From positions 4,464,001 to 4,528,000 of the forward strand of contig JYIP02000001.1 in NCBI GenBank assembly GCA_001051155.2: 64,000 bases of DNA, given 5' to 3'. This DNA is from Chrysoporthe austroafricana (lineage: Eukaryota > Ascomycota > Sordariomycetes > Diaporthales > Cryphonectriaceae). The notes beneath the pieces are model-generated. The model saw nothing but the letters and a program-made list of their open reading frames with translations. It was not told where the DNA came from and did not search any database. Shown in pieces: positions 36,950 to 49,542 of this stretch (position 1 is the stretch's first letter; each line of letters begins with the position of its first letter). A program made the translations under genes and the position numbers.

Positions 36950-38990
36950 TTAATAATAATTAACCCTTTCAAAGAAAACAAGCTAAATTAAATATCTAAT
37001 AAAAAGTTAAAGCGATTAAGAATTTTACGAATATCCGTAATAGCAGCTTTATGCTTAAAATACCAATTCCTGAATAACTGGCTAGTATAAGGAATTAAAA
37101 TAGGCTATATAGCAATTAATCGAAAAATGGCATTCTGAAAGGTAATAGCGGAAACGGGAATATATCTCTGCTTTTTCGAATTCTAAACCCTTTCCATCTC
37201 TTGCTCTTCTAACTTATCCTGCAGCTCTTTCAAGCGCTTAAGCTTATTATTTATAAGTTTGAAATTATTAAATTCGAAATGCTTAAATACGGCTCTTTAA
37301 GCCCAAATAGCGTATTTCAGTTTCGTCTTGCCCGATATAATCGGATTAAATTGAAAATTAGCAATAACAATATTCGAATTGGCTATTGTAAGCTTTTTTC
37401 TCTTTTAAAACTTTATTCGTAAAGCGTAAAGGGTTTCGGGATTTTCCTTATCTTTATCAGAATTAGCTATAGCCGGTTCTTTCCCTTTCTTAAATCTTTT
37501 AAAAGTATACGGAAAAAGAATAATTTTATTAGTTTTAATATCCGTTATAATCGAATCGAATTCGTTTTTAGCTTTATAAAGCTTTTTTACAAATAATATA
37601 AAATATTTAAAGACTGAAATATATTAATAACTTTAAGTATAATAAATATATTTCGAGCTATTTAATTCTTTCTATTTATAGTATATTCTATTAGAATTCG
37701 AATTTGTTAAGCTTTTAATATAGCCAATATAAAGCAGATTTATTAAATCTCTAAGGTTATTCGATATAATTATAGTAATTTGCGAGCATATAATTTTGAA
37801 TAGCGTTAATTAAATATTAAATATTGCTTTCCTTTTCGTAAGCGTTTTGGCAATCGAAATAGCTTTCGTAAGCATTTTAGCAATCGGAATAGCTTTCTTA
37901 AGTATCGTTTTTATAATTAGAATAGCTTTATTAAATAACGCTTTAATAATCGGAATAATTTTCTTAAATATCGAAATAAGTATTTTAAAAATCGCTTTAG
38001 CTTTCTTAGGAATAGAAAAAGCTTTTTGAATAATAATATTAGTCTTTTCTTGCTTACTTATCGAAAAAATAAAATTTAAATTAATAAAAGCTTGCTATCG
38101 AATATATTTGTTAAAGTTTAAATTAAGAAAAGTTTAATATTAAATATACTTACTTATTATTTCATATTTACTTTTCAGAATAAAATAGGCATTCCGTAAT
38201 TCAATAAAATATTTATGCATTCTAGTATTGCATTTATCCCATTCTAAAATAAGCCGTTTTACAAATAAAGAAAATCGAATATTTAATGGAATAAAAGAAA
38301 GAAAATTAATATTATAATAAAAAGTTTTAAAAAGAAAATCCGGAATATCTTAAAATAACTAACCGAATTGCTTTTTAACTAATTTATATATCTTTTCTTT
38401 TAAAATTAAATCAATATTAATAGAATTATTTAAATTAAAAAATAATCAAATAAATAATATAATAAGAAAAGAAAAAATATTTATTATTAAGCTAATTATT
38501 ATTTTAGCTATTAAAATTGCTAGTTTCAAGCTTTACAAAACGAAAAAGATAGAATTAAATATAATTAAGATTATTATATATATTTATTCAGCCAGAAAAA
38601 ATTACGGAAAAGATATTAGCTAAATCGTTAATAATATCTTAAGCGCGAAACTATTCAAAATAATATATATTATTTTTATCCATTAAAAATATATTATTTA
38701 TAATATTAGAAATAAGCGCTATAGGATTTTTATTTAGCTTATCCGATATATTCGTATTAAATATATTATAATCAGATTAATTATAATCTTTAGAAATTTA
38801 ATAATAAAAGGTAATAGGAAAAGAAAAAGGAAGCTTATCGCGCGATATTTTAATAGCAGCAGGAATATCAGATAGGCTATTTGACTTATCAGGAAGAATA
38901 ATGAAATTATCCCGATAATCTATTTTCGACCGAAATAGCTGCTAAACGGCTATTCTGTAATAGATTGTTATTATTATTTAGTAAAAAAAA
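36950..38990 (-). pseudogene. Long RIP-degraded ORF of unknown family
   Basis: On the minus strand one broadly consistent, protein-like reading runs from about 38,990 to 36,950 (about 650 codons). It is interrupted mainly by TAA/TAG codons one transition from Gln or Trp. Readable pieces include an N-terminal RSKIDYRDNFIILPDKS segment, a middle region with 10-11 residue Lys/Ala/Ile repeats (37,841-38,000), a charged helix with KRLKELQDKLEEQEMERV, and a C-terminal region with YFKHKAAITDIRKILNRFN. None of the RT, integrase, gag or DDE transposase signatures I know appear. It could be part of another transposon or a host gene caught in the RIP block. Frame continuity over the full length is approximate. 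Confidence 0.4.
37841..38000. repeat. Degenerate 30-33 bp tandem repeat in the unknown ORF
   Basis: About five units with the core GCAATCGGAATAGCTTTCTTA, encoding a 10-11 residue repeat on the minus strand. The whole-codon period (30 or 33) supports former coding use. Confidence 0.6.
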
Positions 38991-40290
38991 GTCCTGAGAA
39001 AGAATAAAGGCATTTACTGGGAAGATATTAGGAAAGTACCCTACTTTTTCTCTAGGCACCTGACCAATCAAGTAAGGGGTATATGGAAAAGTGGAATAAC
39101 CAGCACCCTAACCCTAGCATTTCTGTGCTCTATATATTTATGGCTGAGCACTATACGGCCATTTTCATTCTCTTTTGTAGTAGACAGATTTTCATCTCAA
39201 CACTCATTTATTCTTTCCTATGCTCGATATCAGGTGCCTGTTTCGCCACACCTCCAACATCGGGATCCTAGAGAGCAGACCTCAAAGAGAAGAGTCGTAG
39301 TCATCTTTAGGACGTGCAGAGACCTTAGGTAGTTGATCTTTCACAGCGTCTAATTTGAAAAGCGGACGCTCTTGCTTCATCATGGGCACATATCTGTTGA
39401 TCATCGATTCCATGGATATTAATTGTAGAGAGCACTTGTGCTCCTGCCATAAGGACAACGTCTATTCCAAGATCTCATCCATTTGACCTGTCCTTAAGCC
39501 TTGTCCACCCAACTATGTGTTAGTAGACCCAGGAACGATGCGAAGTGAGCTCAAACAGCACTGCTCACCAAGCTGACTCGTGCTATTTCATATACTTTCC
39601 TAAATTATTATTCGACGAGTTAGAAATATGAACCCGTGAGCATGAAAGAAGCTATTTGACTGTAAATACTTACACGTAAGACCGATATAACTGTGTCTGA
39701 CAGCAAAATAGACTACAGCCACGTTTCAGTAATGGCACACTTATAGGTATTTCCGTGGAATTTGTGGCCCTGTCGGGTTTCTACAAGTACGTGGGTATGC
39801 GTATGCACATTGCCTTGGCGTCATGTCATCCATTAGATTAAATGTTTGGCCTTAAGCTAGGAGCAGTACAGTGTCCTCGCAGATCTCTGAAGGCAAGTAG
39901 TAACGAATGCTATGAGGGAATGCGGTTGAGCTCCGCTTGGCTACTTGGATATTATCCCACAATCCGTGTGTGGTCGACGACTATCGGATTGTGCTCCGTC
40001 CCACACCCTCGGCCCACTTGCAGCCTGTCAGAGTGTACTGCTCGCATCTCTTCGTTCTATAAAATGAGTACCACAGTCTTGAACCACTTGCGGTAATGAC
40101 TGAAGTCCATCAGAATTCGGCCTGCCTCGATGAGGAAAATGTGGTGGGCGGCCCTGGGTGTGAATCAGCAGCGCCGGCAAGCCAAGTCAGGTATCATCCC
40201 GCCTTTTGCTCTCACGCCTCAAGACGGAATGGTTCCGCAGGCGGCGGGACATCAGCTTGTCATCATCTCTTTCAATAAGTGCCTTCTTAT
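38991..40290. other. Compositional boundary and intergenic region
   Basis: The extreme AT richness of the left block stops at about 39,000 and normal mixed-composition sequence begins. I see no supported gene. The short plus-strand frames at 39,083-39,271 and 39,842-40,278 show no domain and sit in the 3' flank of the MFS gene. A single CCCTAACCCTA at about 39,106-39,116 is too short to be telomeric. Confidence 0.6.
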
Positions 40291-42502
40291 TTATTCCGAC
40301 CACCTCGACTCCGCGTCAGAATCCACAACCTCGTGCGGCTCGGCCACCTTGACCTTACCGGCGGTCCACATGCGAATCTTCTTTCCGAAAGCCCACAGCA
40401 AGGGCAGGAATAGCACGAGGACGATCATTACCTCGGCGTAGATCGCAAATGTTGGCAACAAGCCCTTCTCCTCGACCCAGGTGGTCGCAAGGCTCGCAAA
40501 GAAGAAGGCAATGATGATCCTGAGGCTGGACACGTTGACGAGCACGGGACCGGCCCACTGGGGGTACGACTCGACGATAAACACATTGATCGTGATCATG
40601 ATACAAAGGAAGCCGAAGACGACGAGGAACATGCCGAGCAGCAGCACCGACCAGTGCACGTCGGACTGGCCGGCGTAGCCGAACACGAAGCAGCCGGTGA
40701 TACCGGAGACGAACGGGATGAGCATATTCGCCAGGCCAAACTCAGCCTCGCGGACGCCGTTGCGGCGCTTGGCGATGATGGTGGTGGTTTTGTCGGCGAC
40801 GGGGCCGGAGAGAAAGCTGAACGTAGTGTTAGCGTTGGCCTGGATAGCGTTGAGGGCTGGATGGGCAGTGACTTACAAAACTACAATCGTGGCGACCACG
40901 AATGGAATGATAGACAGGCCGGTCCATTGAAATTGCCATCTGAAGCCATATAAGTAATTACATCTCAAAAACTCGTCGGATAGTAGTTAACGTACCCCTG
41001 AGCAAGCAGAGCAAACGAGCCCAGCTGCTGGGCTGCCTGGTTGACGATCAAGAATATGGCATTCACCAGAATCGACCAAACTACAGCAGGGAAGAACGTT
41101 GTCCTCAGCGTGTCCAACATTGACACGGCGGCGTTCTTCCACTCAAAGCCGAAGTTGAAAATGCCGATATCAGTCCACAGCGTTCGACCGCTATATCTAG
41201 CATAGTCGAGCCTGGGACGGTTCTCGCCGGGAGGGAGCTTCTCCTCGGGCCGACCGGCTGTAGGCATGGAGTGTCAATATACCATGGCATCTAGACGTCG
41301 CTCAGAAGCAGGTCATCCTCACCAAGCATCTCCTTGGACCGCGTCCACCGAGTTTCTGGCAGCAAGGCGATGAGCAACAGCCAAGCTGCGATACCCGCGA
41401 CCGAAGTGGCGTAGTAAAGGTATCTCCAGTTGTAGTTGGCCGAGACATATGGCGCGGCAATCCCAAGAGCGATGAGAATCACACCCTGGGGTCCGTTAGC
41501 GATCGCAAACTTCGACCTTGTCCCACCTCGTCATCCTCACCTGGCTGGTAATGATCGCAGACTGGGCCCTGTTTCTCTGGTGGATGAACACCATGTCCTG
41601 CACAACGAGCGGAATCAGCGCTTCCACGGCGCCGGCGCCGAGACCCATGACTGCGCGAGCAGCAAGGTGGTCATCCAACGAAGTCGACAGGCCGGCCCAT
41701 AGACCACCGGACCACGCCAAGACTGCGGTCAAGAGCAGCACAGGGCGGCGTCCGATGGCCATGGAGAGGGGGACCAGGAAGTACGAAGCGATACCGTTGG
41801 TGATTAGCGGGATGGTGGCCAGCATCGAAACCTTGGTCAGTGACGGCGGGGTCACACCCGGGGGGATGACGGCGAGCGGGTTGAGCTGCGTGCCCTTGCC
41901 GCCAGACGCCGCGACGAAGTTGATGTCCCGGATGGTGCGCGGGTCGAGGCCGGCATACTCGAGGAGGAAGATGGGTATGAGCGAACCGATGATGATCTCG
42001 GCGGAGAGGGCGAGGGACCCGACTGTTATCGCGATCCGCGAGGTTAGAAGACGAACCCCCGGAGACCGGATATCGCGAGGCTGAGAGTGTCCTTACAGAA
42101 ACAGAGGACACCAATGGCAGTCCATTTTCTCATATCCGTCATATTCAATGGATCTACCGTGGCCGCACTCAGTTCTCGAGCCCTGCCCAATCATGATTTT
42201 GAGTTCTCACTCACCCTTCGGATCTGATGAGGGCATCTGAGCAGCAAATCGTCGTTAGGAATAGAACCCAACACTGCACTCACTTGCTCAGTACTTACCG
42301 GAATCAACCTGATGTTCCCATTCTCGTCAAAGATCTCCGCACTGCCTACAACCTGTGTTGAACCGCTCCCACGCCTGTCCACCGGCAACTCATTCACCTC
42401 GACATCGACCTGCTTCTTTTCGTCGCCATAGGACTTCGAGGACTCGTACATAGCCTCGGTCTCGAGCCTCCCAAGAGGCCAGCTGGGGCGGGCACCGGTC
42501 AT
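40291..42502 (-). CDS. MFS transporter (DHA1-like drug/polyamine-type family)
   Basis: Predicted 592 aa in eight exons: 42,502-42,299, 42,236-42,215, 42,153-42,097, 42,022-41,541, 41,485-41,323, 41,257-40,996, 40,939-40,877, 40,816-40,291. All introns are 56-74 bp or close with GT..AG ends, and phases close exactly. The hydrophilic N-terminus leads into DPKDPLNMTDMRKW, the segment that precedes TM1 in fungal DHA1-type carriers. About twelve hydrophobic helices follow, with an MFS loop 2-3 motif (LSMAIGRRPVLL), an ETRW segment after TM6, a long central cytoplasmic loop, and VESYPQWAGPVLVNVSS in the second half. It would act in the plasma or vacuolar membrane as a proton-coupled exporter or importer; the substrate cannot be read. 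It is the first gene beside the RIP block yet shows no stop codons or AT drift. Confidence 0.88.
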
Positions 42503-44621
42503 TATCTTGAGATGAAAGGGGTTTTTTTCTTTTTAAAAAATTACTAGGGCTTGTTTGTTGGGCACCAGGCCATGAGGAGAGGAAGGGAGTGCGCAGAACT
42601 GACAGATCAGCCTCGACATCAAGGGTATTTCAGTGATCTACCGCATCGCATCTTCGATATTGGACGAGATGCTTTCACCGTTGCCTACCATGCGTTGTGG
42701 CCTTGGTAGGAGGCCGAGTATAGATGTTTCGAAAAGCTGCGGCTGGCGCTGGCATGGGGTGACCCTCCCGTCAGGCCTGTCGGGACTGGTTTGAGATTCC
42801 GATCATCTTCTTGGCCACAGAAGTGTGTGCAAGGTTTGCTAGTTCCGCACGGTGGTCTAGCTGATGCCAGTGTCGGGGCCAAATCCACCACAGCCATAGG
42901 AACCGGGGCCATCAAAGCCCGTCATACCCATACCGGCGATCCTATGCGGCGTGATGATCTACAGAGTCAAGTGCCGACATAGCCCACGAGAATCCACGCA
43001 GATCCGGAGAATTCTTGCCTGTTAGCCTTCTGTATTGTCTGGATGTCTCGAAGAAGATCAACAAGACCTTGCCGACGTAGGGCGGTCACACCAGCCCTCT
43101 CCGCGAGGCTTTCGGCACTGGCTCCTGAAAGCCTTGGGACAATAACCAAGCTCGTCGGCAAAGTCGATCGGGGGGAGGAACGCGATGAAGCTTTACTCTC
43201 CACTCTTTCGGGGAACACGGACATACGATCCGGGTGCTTTCTGAACCACCACAGGGGCACGGCTCCCGTGACGGCAGTCGAGCTGTGACATGAGCCTCTT
43301 GATCGTCCATCAACGCTGTGGCACCTCCTGAAGTAGGGTCCAGTTTGCCAGCTGAGCCGCCCAGCCTCCGTTCAGAGCGTAGCGGCTTCAAGGTTAGAAT
43401 TCTGTGCTAAGCATAAACCTTGGCAGGCCATTTGAGACAGGTGTATGATGCACGCCAGGGGGGAGGGGGGCTAGACCAGAGCCTCAGCCAATGTCACCCC
43501 ACCTGGTTCGGAGTTTAAATAGAGTCTGTCACTGTCACGGCCCGCCCAGAATGCTGCAGGGGCGGCGGCACAAGAAATCACACCTCAGGAACTCATATTC
43601 CGGGCGTCTAATTCAGAGGTAATATATATATTATCGACACTCGCCTATCCTTACGACTTAGCTTTATTGACGTTTTGTAATGGTAAGTACTGGTAAGTCA
43701 AACTTGATTTCGAAGACAAGATAACCTCCACTAAGGGCTTTTGGGTTTGCCGGCAGCCCTCCATCCGCATTATAGGCCGGATCACTACGAAGCATGTGCT
43801 AGGCGCCATACTGAGATAAGTTCCGTGATGGAGTTCTCGAAGATCTATCTTATGAGTGTCTTGAAGATAACAATGCTGCGAGTTGGGGTAGCAGATAGCA
43901 GGTGGCCACCAGCCGCGATGTAGTTGGTGTCTGAAAGCATCCGCACGTCTTGACGCACCACCTGTACCTCGCCATGCTGTCTGTACTGTTAAGACTCTAG
44001 GAACACTGGCGCAGTGACCAATGATGCCGTCCTGACCGCGAGTATTCAGATCTGTAAGCTGTTTGACAAAAAAAAAAAAAAAGAAGAAGAAGAAGGATCT
44101 AATTCATCAGCAACGCGCGAATATTTTGCCCAACCCTGATTTTCGCCCCAGCCTCTCGGCTTTAGGATGATAAGGACAAAATCACTACGACTCTTTCAAA
44201 AGCGGTCTTGATGTGTGAAATATCACGAGCATTGCGTGCTGAAACCTCAGAAACGCCGTGGTGCTGAGACTGCCCGACTGCATGAAATCACCTTGAGACG
44301 CGGTGCGTCGTGGCTGCTGGTCATGGAACCGGCGTCGTAAAACGGCGTGCCATGGAGGCTGTGAGGAAATACCGACGTGATCCATGTAAGTGGTGTTGCT
44401 ATTATCCGTAGTCTCCGCCTTGTAGTCAACTACTGACCTAGTACGGGCGATCTGCTGTACACAAGAACGCCTTTAGCCCTTCCATGCAAGCCAAACGCCA
44501 AATTACCAGTGCTGAGAATCTCAAGGAAAGTCTCGCCTGTATGCGCGAAGCAGGCACCATCTTTCATGTGACCCTGTCCGTAAAGTTGATCAGCATCATC
44601 CGGGGTTTGTCTGCCGCTGCA
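42503..44621. other. Intergenic region without a supported gene
   Basis: About 2.1 kb upstream of the MFS gene and downstream of the Ubc6 gene. Short overlapping frames on both strands (42,685-43,391; 44,185-44,429) show no domain, codon bias or intron pattern. A TTTAAATA box lies at about 43,514-43,521 and an (A)n(GAA)n low-complexity tract at 44,068-44,094. No repeat was recognised. Confidence 0.5.
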
Positions 44622-45485
44622 TCATATGCCCTCGCCTAGCAGGCGGGCAATCAAGACATAGATGAAGACGACACCTCCAAAAATCAGCAGCTTATGATTT
44701 GACATCCAACCCCGGCCTGCTTCTCGTTGCTGTACCACCGCATCTACGACCGCCTGTGCTTGGTTGCCACTGCTTCCGATGCCTCCAACTAACTGCGGCC
44801 CGCATGACGAGCCGGCAACAATGGGCCTTTGACCAGTGGCAAGATCGACATTGTTCTCACGTATCCACTTCCAATTCTCGGCGTCCTCCTCCGGCCACTC
44901 CGCACGGAACTTCTTGCCGCCGTCGCCAGCCTTGACATTGCCTTTTTGCGCGACGCGTACGCTGTCATGCGAACCACCACCGGTAGAGTTCCACCATCGT
45001 GAACGGGCTGCTAGCAACTTTCGCTCCTCGTTACTGGCGGATATAGAGCCAGTGGTGATCTCATTTGAGGTCATAAAGGACAGCAGACCGGTGAGGATGG
45101 TTGAGACGCTCCAAGCTGGGTTGAAAGAACGCGGGTGGAAATCGGAAATGGTCAGACACAGACGCGAAGAAGGCTGAAAGCGGCCCGAGGGCGTGTGCAT
45201 GCGGATTGCTGGAGGCTTGAAGGGATAATCGGGTGGGAACATCAAAGTACCCCAGTACTGGCCATTGTGGTAGGGGGTGTCGGGAGGTCCGGTCAGGATG
45301 TAGTGCCATCTGTGAAAGAGCATTAGCACAATGTGACGTCTGCTAAAGCCGCCGACAACTCGCGCCAAGGCGACTTACTCTAGGATGTTAGATTCGCATG
45401 GGTGGGCGACGATGTATGGAGTGGGCTCTTTCTGGATGGCCTGATACTCGCGCGTTAAGCGCTTATGGGCAGCCTTGGTTGCCAT
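44622..45485 (-). CDS. ubc6: Ubiquitin-conjugating enzyme E2, Ubc6 (ER-associated degradation)
   Basis: 264 aa from two exons (45,485-45,379 and 45,309-44,622; 69 bp intron, GTAAGT...CACAG). The UBC fold covers about residues 4-160, with WHYILTGPPDTPYHNGQYWG, the HPF-equivalent region YPFKPPAIRM, and the catalytic Cys87 in SSRLCLTISDFHP, the same residue number as yeast Ubc6. A Ser/Gly-rich linker follows, and a single C-terminal transmembrane helix (HKLLIFGGVVFIYVLIARLL) with a short tail makes it a tail-anchored ER membrane protein. The family works with ER ubiquitin ligases (Doa10 type) to ubiquitinate misfolded proteins on the cytosolic face. The start ATG at 45,485 gives MATKAAHKRLTREY, the usual N-terminus. 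Divergent from Sam50 across a 652 bp spacer. Confidence 0.96.
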
Positions 45486-46137
45486 GGCTGCTTTCACCGG
45501 GTATGGATGCAGTCGGGAGAGAACACGGGAAGGAAAGGAAGTCGGCGAAGTCTCAGATACGCTCTAGCAGCTCGACTTGGCGTGAACGACCGCCCTGCCG
45601 TTGTTGAAGGGAGGCGTAGGAGTGTCACAACACCGTGCGATGGCGCCTAAATAGTGAACGATTGAAATAAACAAAAACAAATAATGTATTGAGTCAAAAG
45701 CGACAGTCGTGTAGGTGAAGAGAAGTTGGTCTTGTCGATCTGGGAGCGCCCTGGGGAGGGGGATAGTGGTGGATGGGGGCGGGGATAAGGGTGGTGATGG
45801 GATCAGGACGGAGGTGACGGAATGAAGTTGAGCGCGGATGAGGTGGAGTGGCAAAGCAAGGTGTCGTCTTTGCTTGTGATGCGCACGGACCCAAATCACC
45901 CTGTGCGCCATAATTAGTAGTGCGGTTCTCAGCACCTAGCCACACGTGCCACACAGCACTGAGCAGCCTGAGCCACAGCAGCTGTACCCTCGCCTCGGGA
46001 CGGCAGCCAAGTACCTATGGAGAGCTCCCGCAGCTCTCCGATCTATTTTCTCGCGTCGCGATCTGCAGGTGGACGGACTTCTCTCCATTCTACACAGCTT
46101 TGAATTGCGCGACGCCCACGCCCGGCGAGAACTGCTC
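45486..46137. other. Divergent 5' region between ubc6 and sam50
   Basis: 652 bp holding the promoters of two oppositely transcribed genes. C/T-rich on one strand around 45,720-45,800 (short CCCCCAC and CCCTCC runs). Frames here have no recognisable protein content. Confidence 0.5.
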
Positions 46138-47936
46138 ATGGCTTCCAACCAGAGCCCTGATGGCCTGTCTGTGAGTCACATCCACCACCACGTCTGGACT
46201 GCCTAGTCCTCGAGGATCAATGGCTAACCGTAGTTTTCGCGCCCCCATACAGGCCATAGACAGCCTGCGGAAGCTCGAGACCGACGCCGAAACATTGCGC
46301 CGGGAAGCCCACAGCATGGAGCAGGCGGAACTCCTTCGGAACCAGCAGGCCCTGCAGAGGAGACTTGCGCTGGTCAGTCAGAAGTTCTGGGCTACACTGC
46401 CCCTGCCGCAAGCGAGGCCGGCTTGGCTGACATGTGACCGTACAGTTGAGCGACCACCTCCAGAGACCTGCTACCATACATTCGATCGAAGTGCATGGTG
46501 CAAAGAATACTCGCAAAGGCTTTCTGGATCCTCTGTTCGCACCTCTCGTCGATAATAAGCGCAATGCTGGAACGACACTGGGCGAGGTCTTGGCTGGGAT
46601 ACAAGAAGTTACGGACAAGCTGGGGCGGTTTGGTATGCAAGCGGCGAGTAAGAGTTCTAGCAGTGGTGATGTTCGCTGACAGCACCGCACAGAGATCTTC
46701 CAGCCTGATCCGGCAGTCTACCTCTCCGATGCTCGAGAATCTAGCCCACACGCCGCAGGTACCGACATCGATGTCTCAATACGCGTCGCCGAAAAATCCC
46801 GCTTTCTCTTGAAGACCGGGACCGAGCTTGGCAACACCGAGGGCTCCGGATATATCAACTTGTTATGGAGGAACATGTTCGGTGGAGCAGAACAGCTCTC
46901 CGTCAACACGAGCGCTGGAACGCGGACGAGATCAGCCTACAGCGCGTCCCTCTCTGCCCCTGTCAAGAGCAACCCTGATTTCCGCTTGTCACTGGAAGGT
47001 CTGTCGTCCGACACGCAGAAGTCATGGGCAAGTCACGAGGAGGTCTCGAAGGGTGGCACAGTCCGAGCTGCTTGGCTTTCACCAAGCCGCGACTTACACA
47101 ACCTTGTGTACTCCGGAACATGGCGGCAGATTACGGGCCTGAGCGCTGCTGCCTCGCCAACTGTCAGAGCGGATGCTGGCGATAGCATGAAGAGTTCTTT
47201 CACGTACACGTTCACCCGCGATCGCCGAGACAACCCGATGCTCCCCCAGAACGGCTACCTGGTGAAGGCGATAACGGAGTTGGCAGGAGTGGGACCACTT
47301 CGTGGCGATGTCGCCTTTTCGAAATCAGAATTAGAGGTCGTAGGGGCTATGCCGGTGCCACTGCCTGGCGTGAGCAGCAGCCGGACAGGGATTTCGATTG
47401 GGGGTGGCCTGCGCTTCGGCGCCCTCTGGCCTCTCCCTCTAGGCTGGTCTCCTAGGGGCGAGATCATACCGAGTCTGATCAACGACCGCTTCCAGCTCGG
47501 CGGTCCAACCGACGTGCGCGGATTCAAGATTGGTGGCTTGGGCCCACGAGACGGAAGCGACTCTGTCGGTGGAGATGTCTACGCAGCAGGCAGCGTGAAC
47601 ATGCTCCTCCCCCTCCTACGGACAGGGGTGGATTCGCCATTACGACTACAAGTATTTGCTAATGGAGGCCGTCTGGTTGCACTTGAGAATAGAACGACGG
47701 CTAGAGAGAAGGAGAGCAAGGGTCTCGCCATGACTCCGGGTGCAGTAAGGAGCGGCATGGCGAGGGCATTTGGCGAGCTAGCCAACGGTCTGCCCAGCTT
47801 ATCCGCAGGTTTTGGTCTGGTCTATGCCGCACAGGTCGCCAGATTCGAGTTGAATTTCAGCCTGCCCCTAGTCCTGAGGCGGGGAGAGCAAGGCCGCAAG
47901 GGCCTGTCGGTTGGCGTAGGCATTGACTTCATGTGA
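46138..47936 (+). CDS. sam50: Sam50/Tob55, mitochondrial outer-membrane Omp85 protein
   Basis: Predicted 527 aa in four exons: 46,138-46,170, 46,253-46,372, 46,446-46,632, 46,693-47,936, with introns of 82, 73 and 60 bp. A charged N-terminal helix is followed by a single POTRA domain (about residues 52-120; RPATIHSIEVHGAKNTRKGFLD) and a C-terminal Omp85 beta-barrel. The barrel includes the hallmark loop 6 segment FQLGGPTDVRGF with the conserved V/I-R-G-F motif, and a terminal strand SVGVGIDFM. Sam50 is the channel-forming core of the SAM complex that inserts beta-barrel proteins such as Tom40 and porin into the mitochondrial outer membrane. The start in exon 1 is the first ATG that keeps frame into the conserved exons; that 33 bp exon is the least certain part. 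Confidence 0.93.
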
Positions 47937-48157
47937 GTGATGCTCTAACCCATAGGCAGCTCATCATGTGATAGGGTGACACGAAGCGAGTTGGATTGTA
48001 ACATAAAAATTTAAGGCAGCTGTACATGGATGTACAAAAGACGCGTCAAATCACGGCGCGTTAATCTGTCCTTAGTCTTGCCACGTGAAACCATGAGTCA
48101 ACGGTCAGAGCTAAACCCCAGCGCAACCAAGACTTATTAATCCGGCCGTGATCGTCT

Positions 48158-49317
48158 CTAGCGTAGGAGATCAGACCAATTCCAACAATTCTCGCCATGC
48201 TGCTTGACCAAGTCGTCCGAGTCCAGTTCCGACGGAGGATCATTAACATCAATCTCACCATTACTGTCCCTCGATTCCATTCCCTCCCACGGCAGCCAAG
48301 GACTTGTGAAAGACGACAGGGACTGGATCTCGCCGTGATTCTCTTGCGCCTCGACTACACGCTTGTCCATGCCCTCGGAGCCCTCATAGCCAGAGTCAAG
48401 CCGCGCGGGGTCAGGGACCTGGGTGCTGCCGCTGGGCACGACGCATGTTGAGCCGCTGAACTCGAAATCGGCGGAGGCCTTTCCAATATCCTTCCGGGAA
48501 GGTGGGATGCCCGAGGGAATGGGCAAGTTTGGGTCGAGTATTTCGGGAGGAGTTAAGCCTTGCATGAAGCCGCCGCCACTGCTGCCGGTGCGATTAGGTG
48601 GTTGGTAGTTCATGCGATCGGCTTTCTGTAGAATACATCTCTCGAATTCCTGAGCATCTGGAACAGGATAGGTCATCTCGAGGTGCTGCGCATCCGCGAC
48701 GGGATCAAAAGGATGCATATCTTCCCCTTGTCATTAGCGTTTGGTCCGGTCTTTGATGCTTGGAGCTTCCACTCACGATAAGTCTCAGGAAGACGGTCAC
48801 CAAATCCAAGGGCTCTATACAGCATCTCGAGCTTCCTCCTATTATCTCCGCGAATTTTTTTGACTTCTTCAAATGCCTTCTGTTGTTCTTCAGTCATGAT
48901 ATCGATTTCGTCAGCCTTCCTTACCCACTTCTTGCCATCGAGCGCTATTTTGCCGGGGCAGCCCAAGACGTGGTGTTCTCGGACCTCATCGATCTTCTTA
49001 TGGGTAACTGACGGCCAGCGGGCCATGCAGTAGGGGCAGTGGAATCGGGGAGAATGGCAACGCCAGAGATGTTGACTATTGGATGGAGCCAGGTCAGTAA
49101 ATAAACATTACCCCAAGGGCAACGGCAGAATATCTCGATGGCTCATGGCTGAGCAATTAAGAGGCAGCACGTACGTCACATCCTTGACTGCCCATGCCTT
49201 GGTGTTCGTCGAGTGGCAAACATTATGCTTCTCGTACTTGACAGGGTCCATCTTATAATAGGGACACACCAAACCATTGCCGTTCTTGATTTCGTTCTGG
49301 TCGAATGTCGAGCCCAT
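48158..49317 (-). CDS. C2H2-type zinc-finger protein (fungal family, function unknown)
   Basis: 334 aa from three exons (49,317-49,175, 49,075-48,777, 48,720-48,158; introns 99 and 56 bp). N-terminal zinc-binding region: CPYYKMDPVKYEKHNVC (Cys18 and Cys34), then VKDVTQHLWRCH (His50, His55) and a following CPYC pair (Cys61, Cys64). This layout is frequent in Sordariomycete C2H2-domain proteins of unknown role. Residues about 65-150 are a charged, helix-rich segment with EEQQKAFEEVKKIRGDNRRK. The C-terminal half is low complexity, Pro/Ser/Asp rich and probably disordered. The third-exon junction (AAG then ATATG) is chosen because it keeps frame exactly. A nuclear or RNA/DNA-binding role is inference only. 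Confidence 0.8.
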
Positions 49318-49542
49318 TGTGGCGAGCGACGTCGAGACGGCGTTATAGTATATAAAGGACAGTTAGTCCACTGCTAAGACGATTTTATAAACCCTGATGT
49401 TGAATTCGGGTAGCCGAGACGCTGTAGAAGGAACCACCAGGCTGAGATTTGCAGGGGCCCAACGTCAGTTGCTTGACTTCGATCGGTCGTACACGCTTTC
49501 GAATTCCGACAGATATCCTCTTATTCGTTTCCGTCGGTCTGT

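Noticed and set aside
43086..43391. Cys-containing 101-codon minus-strand ORF upstream of the MFS gene
   Set aside because: Cysteine spacing fits no zinc-binding family and several overlapping frames are equally open.
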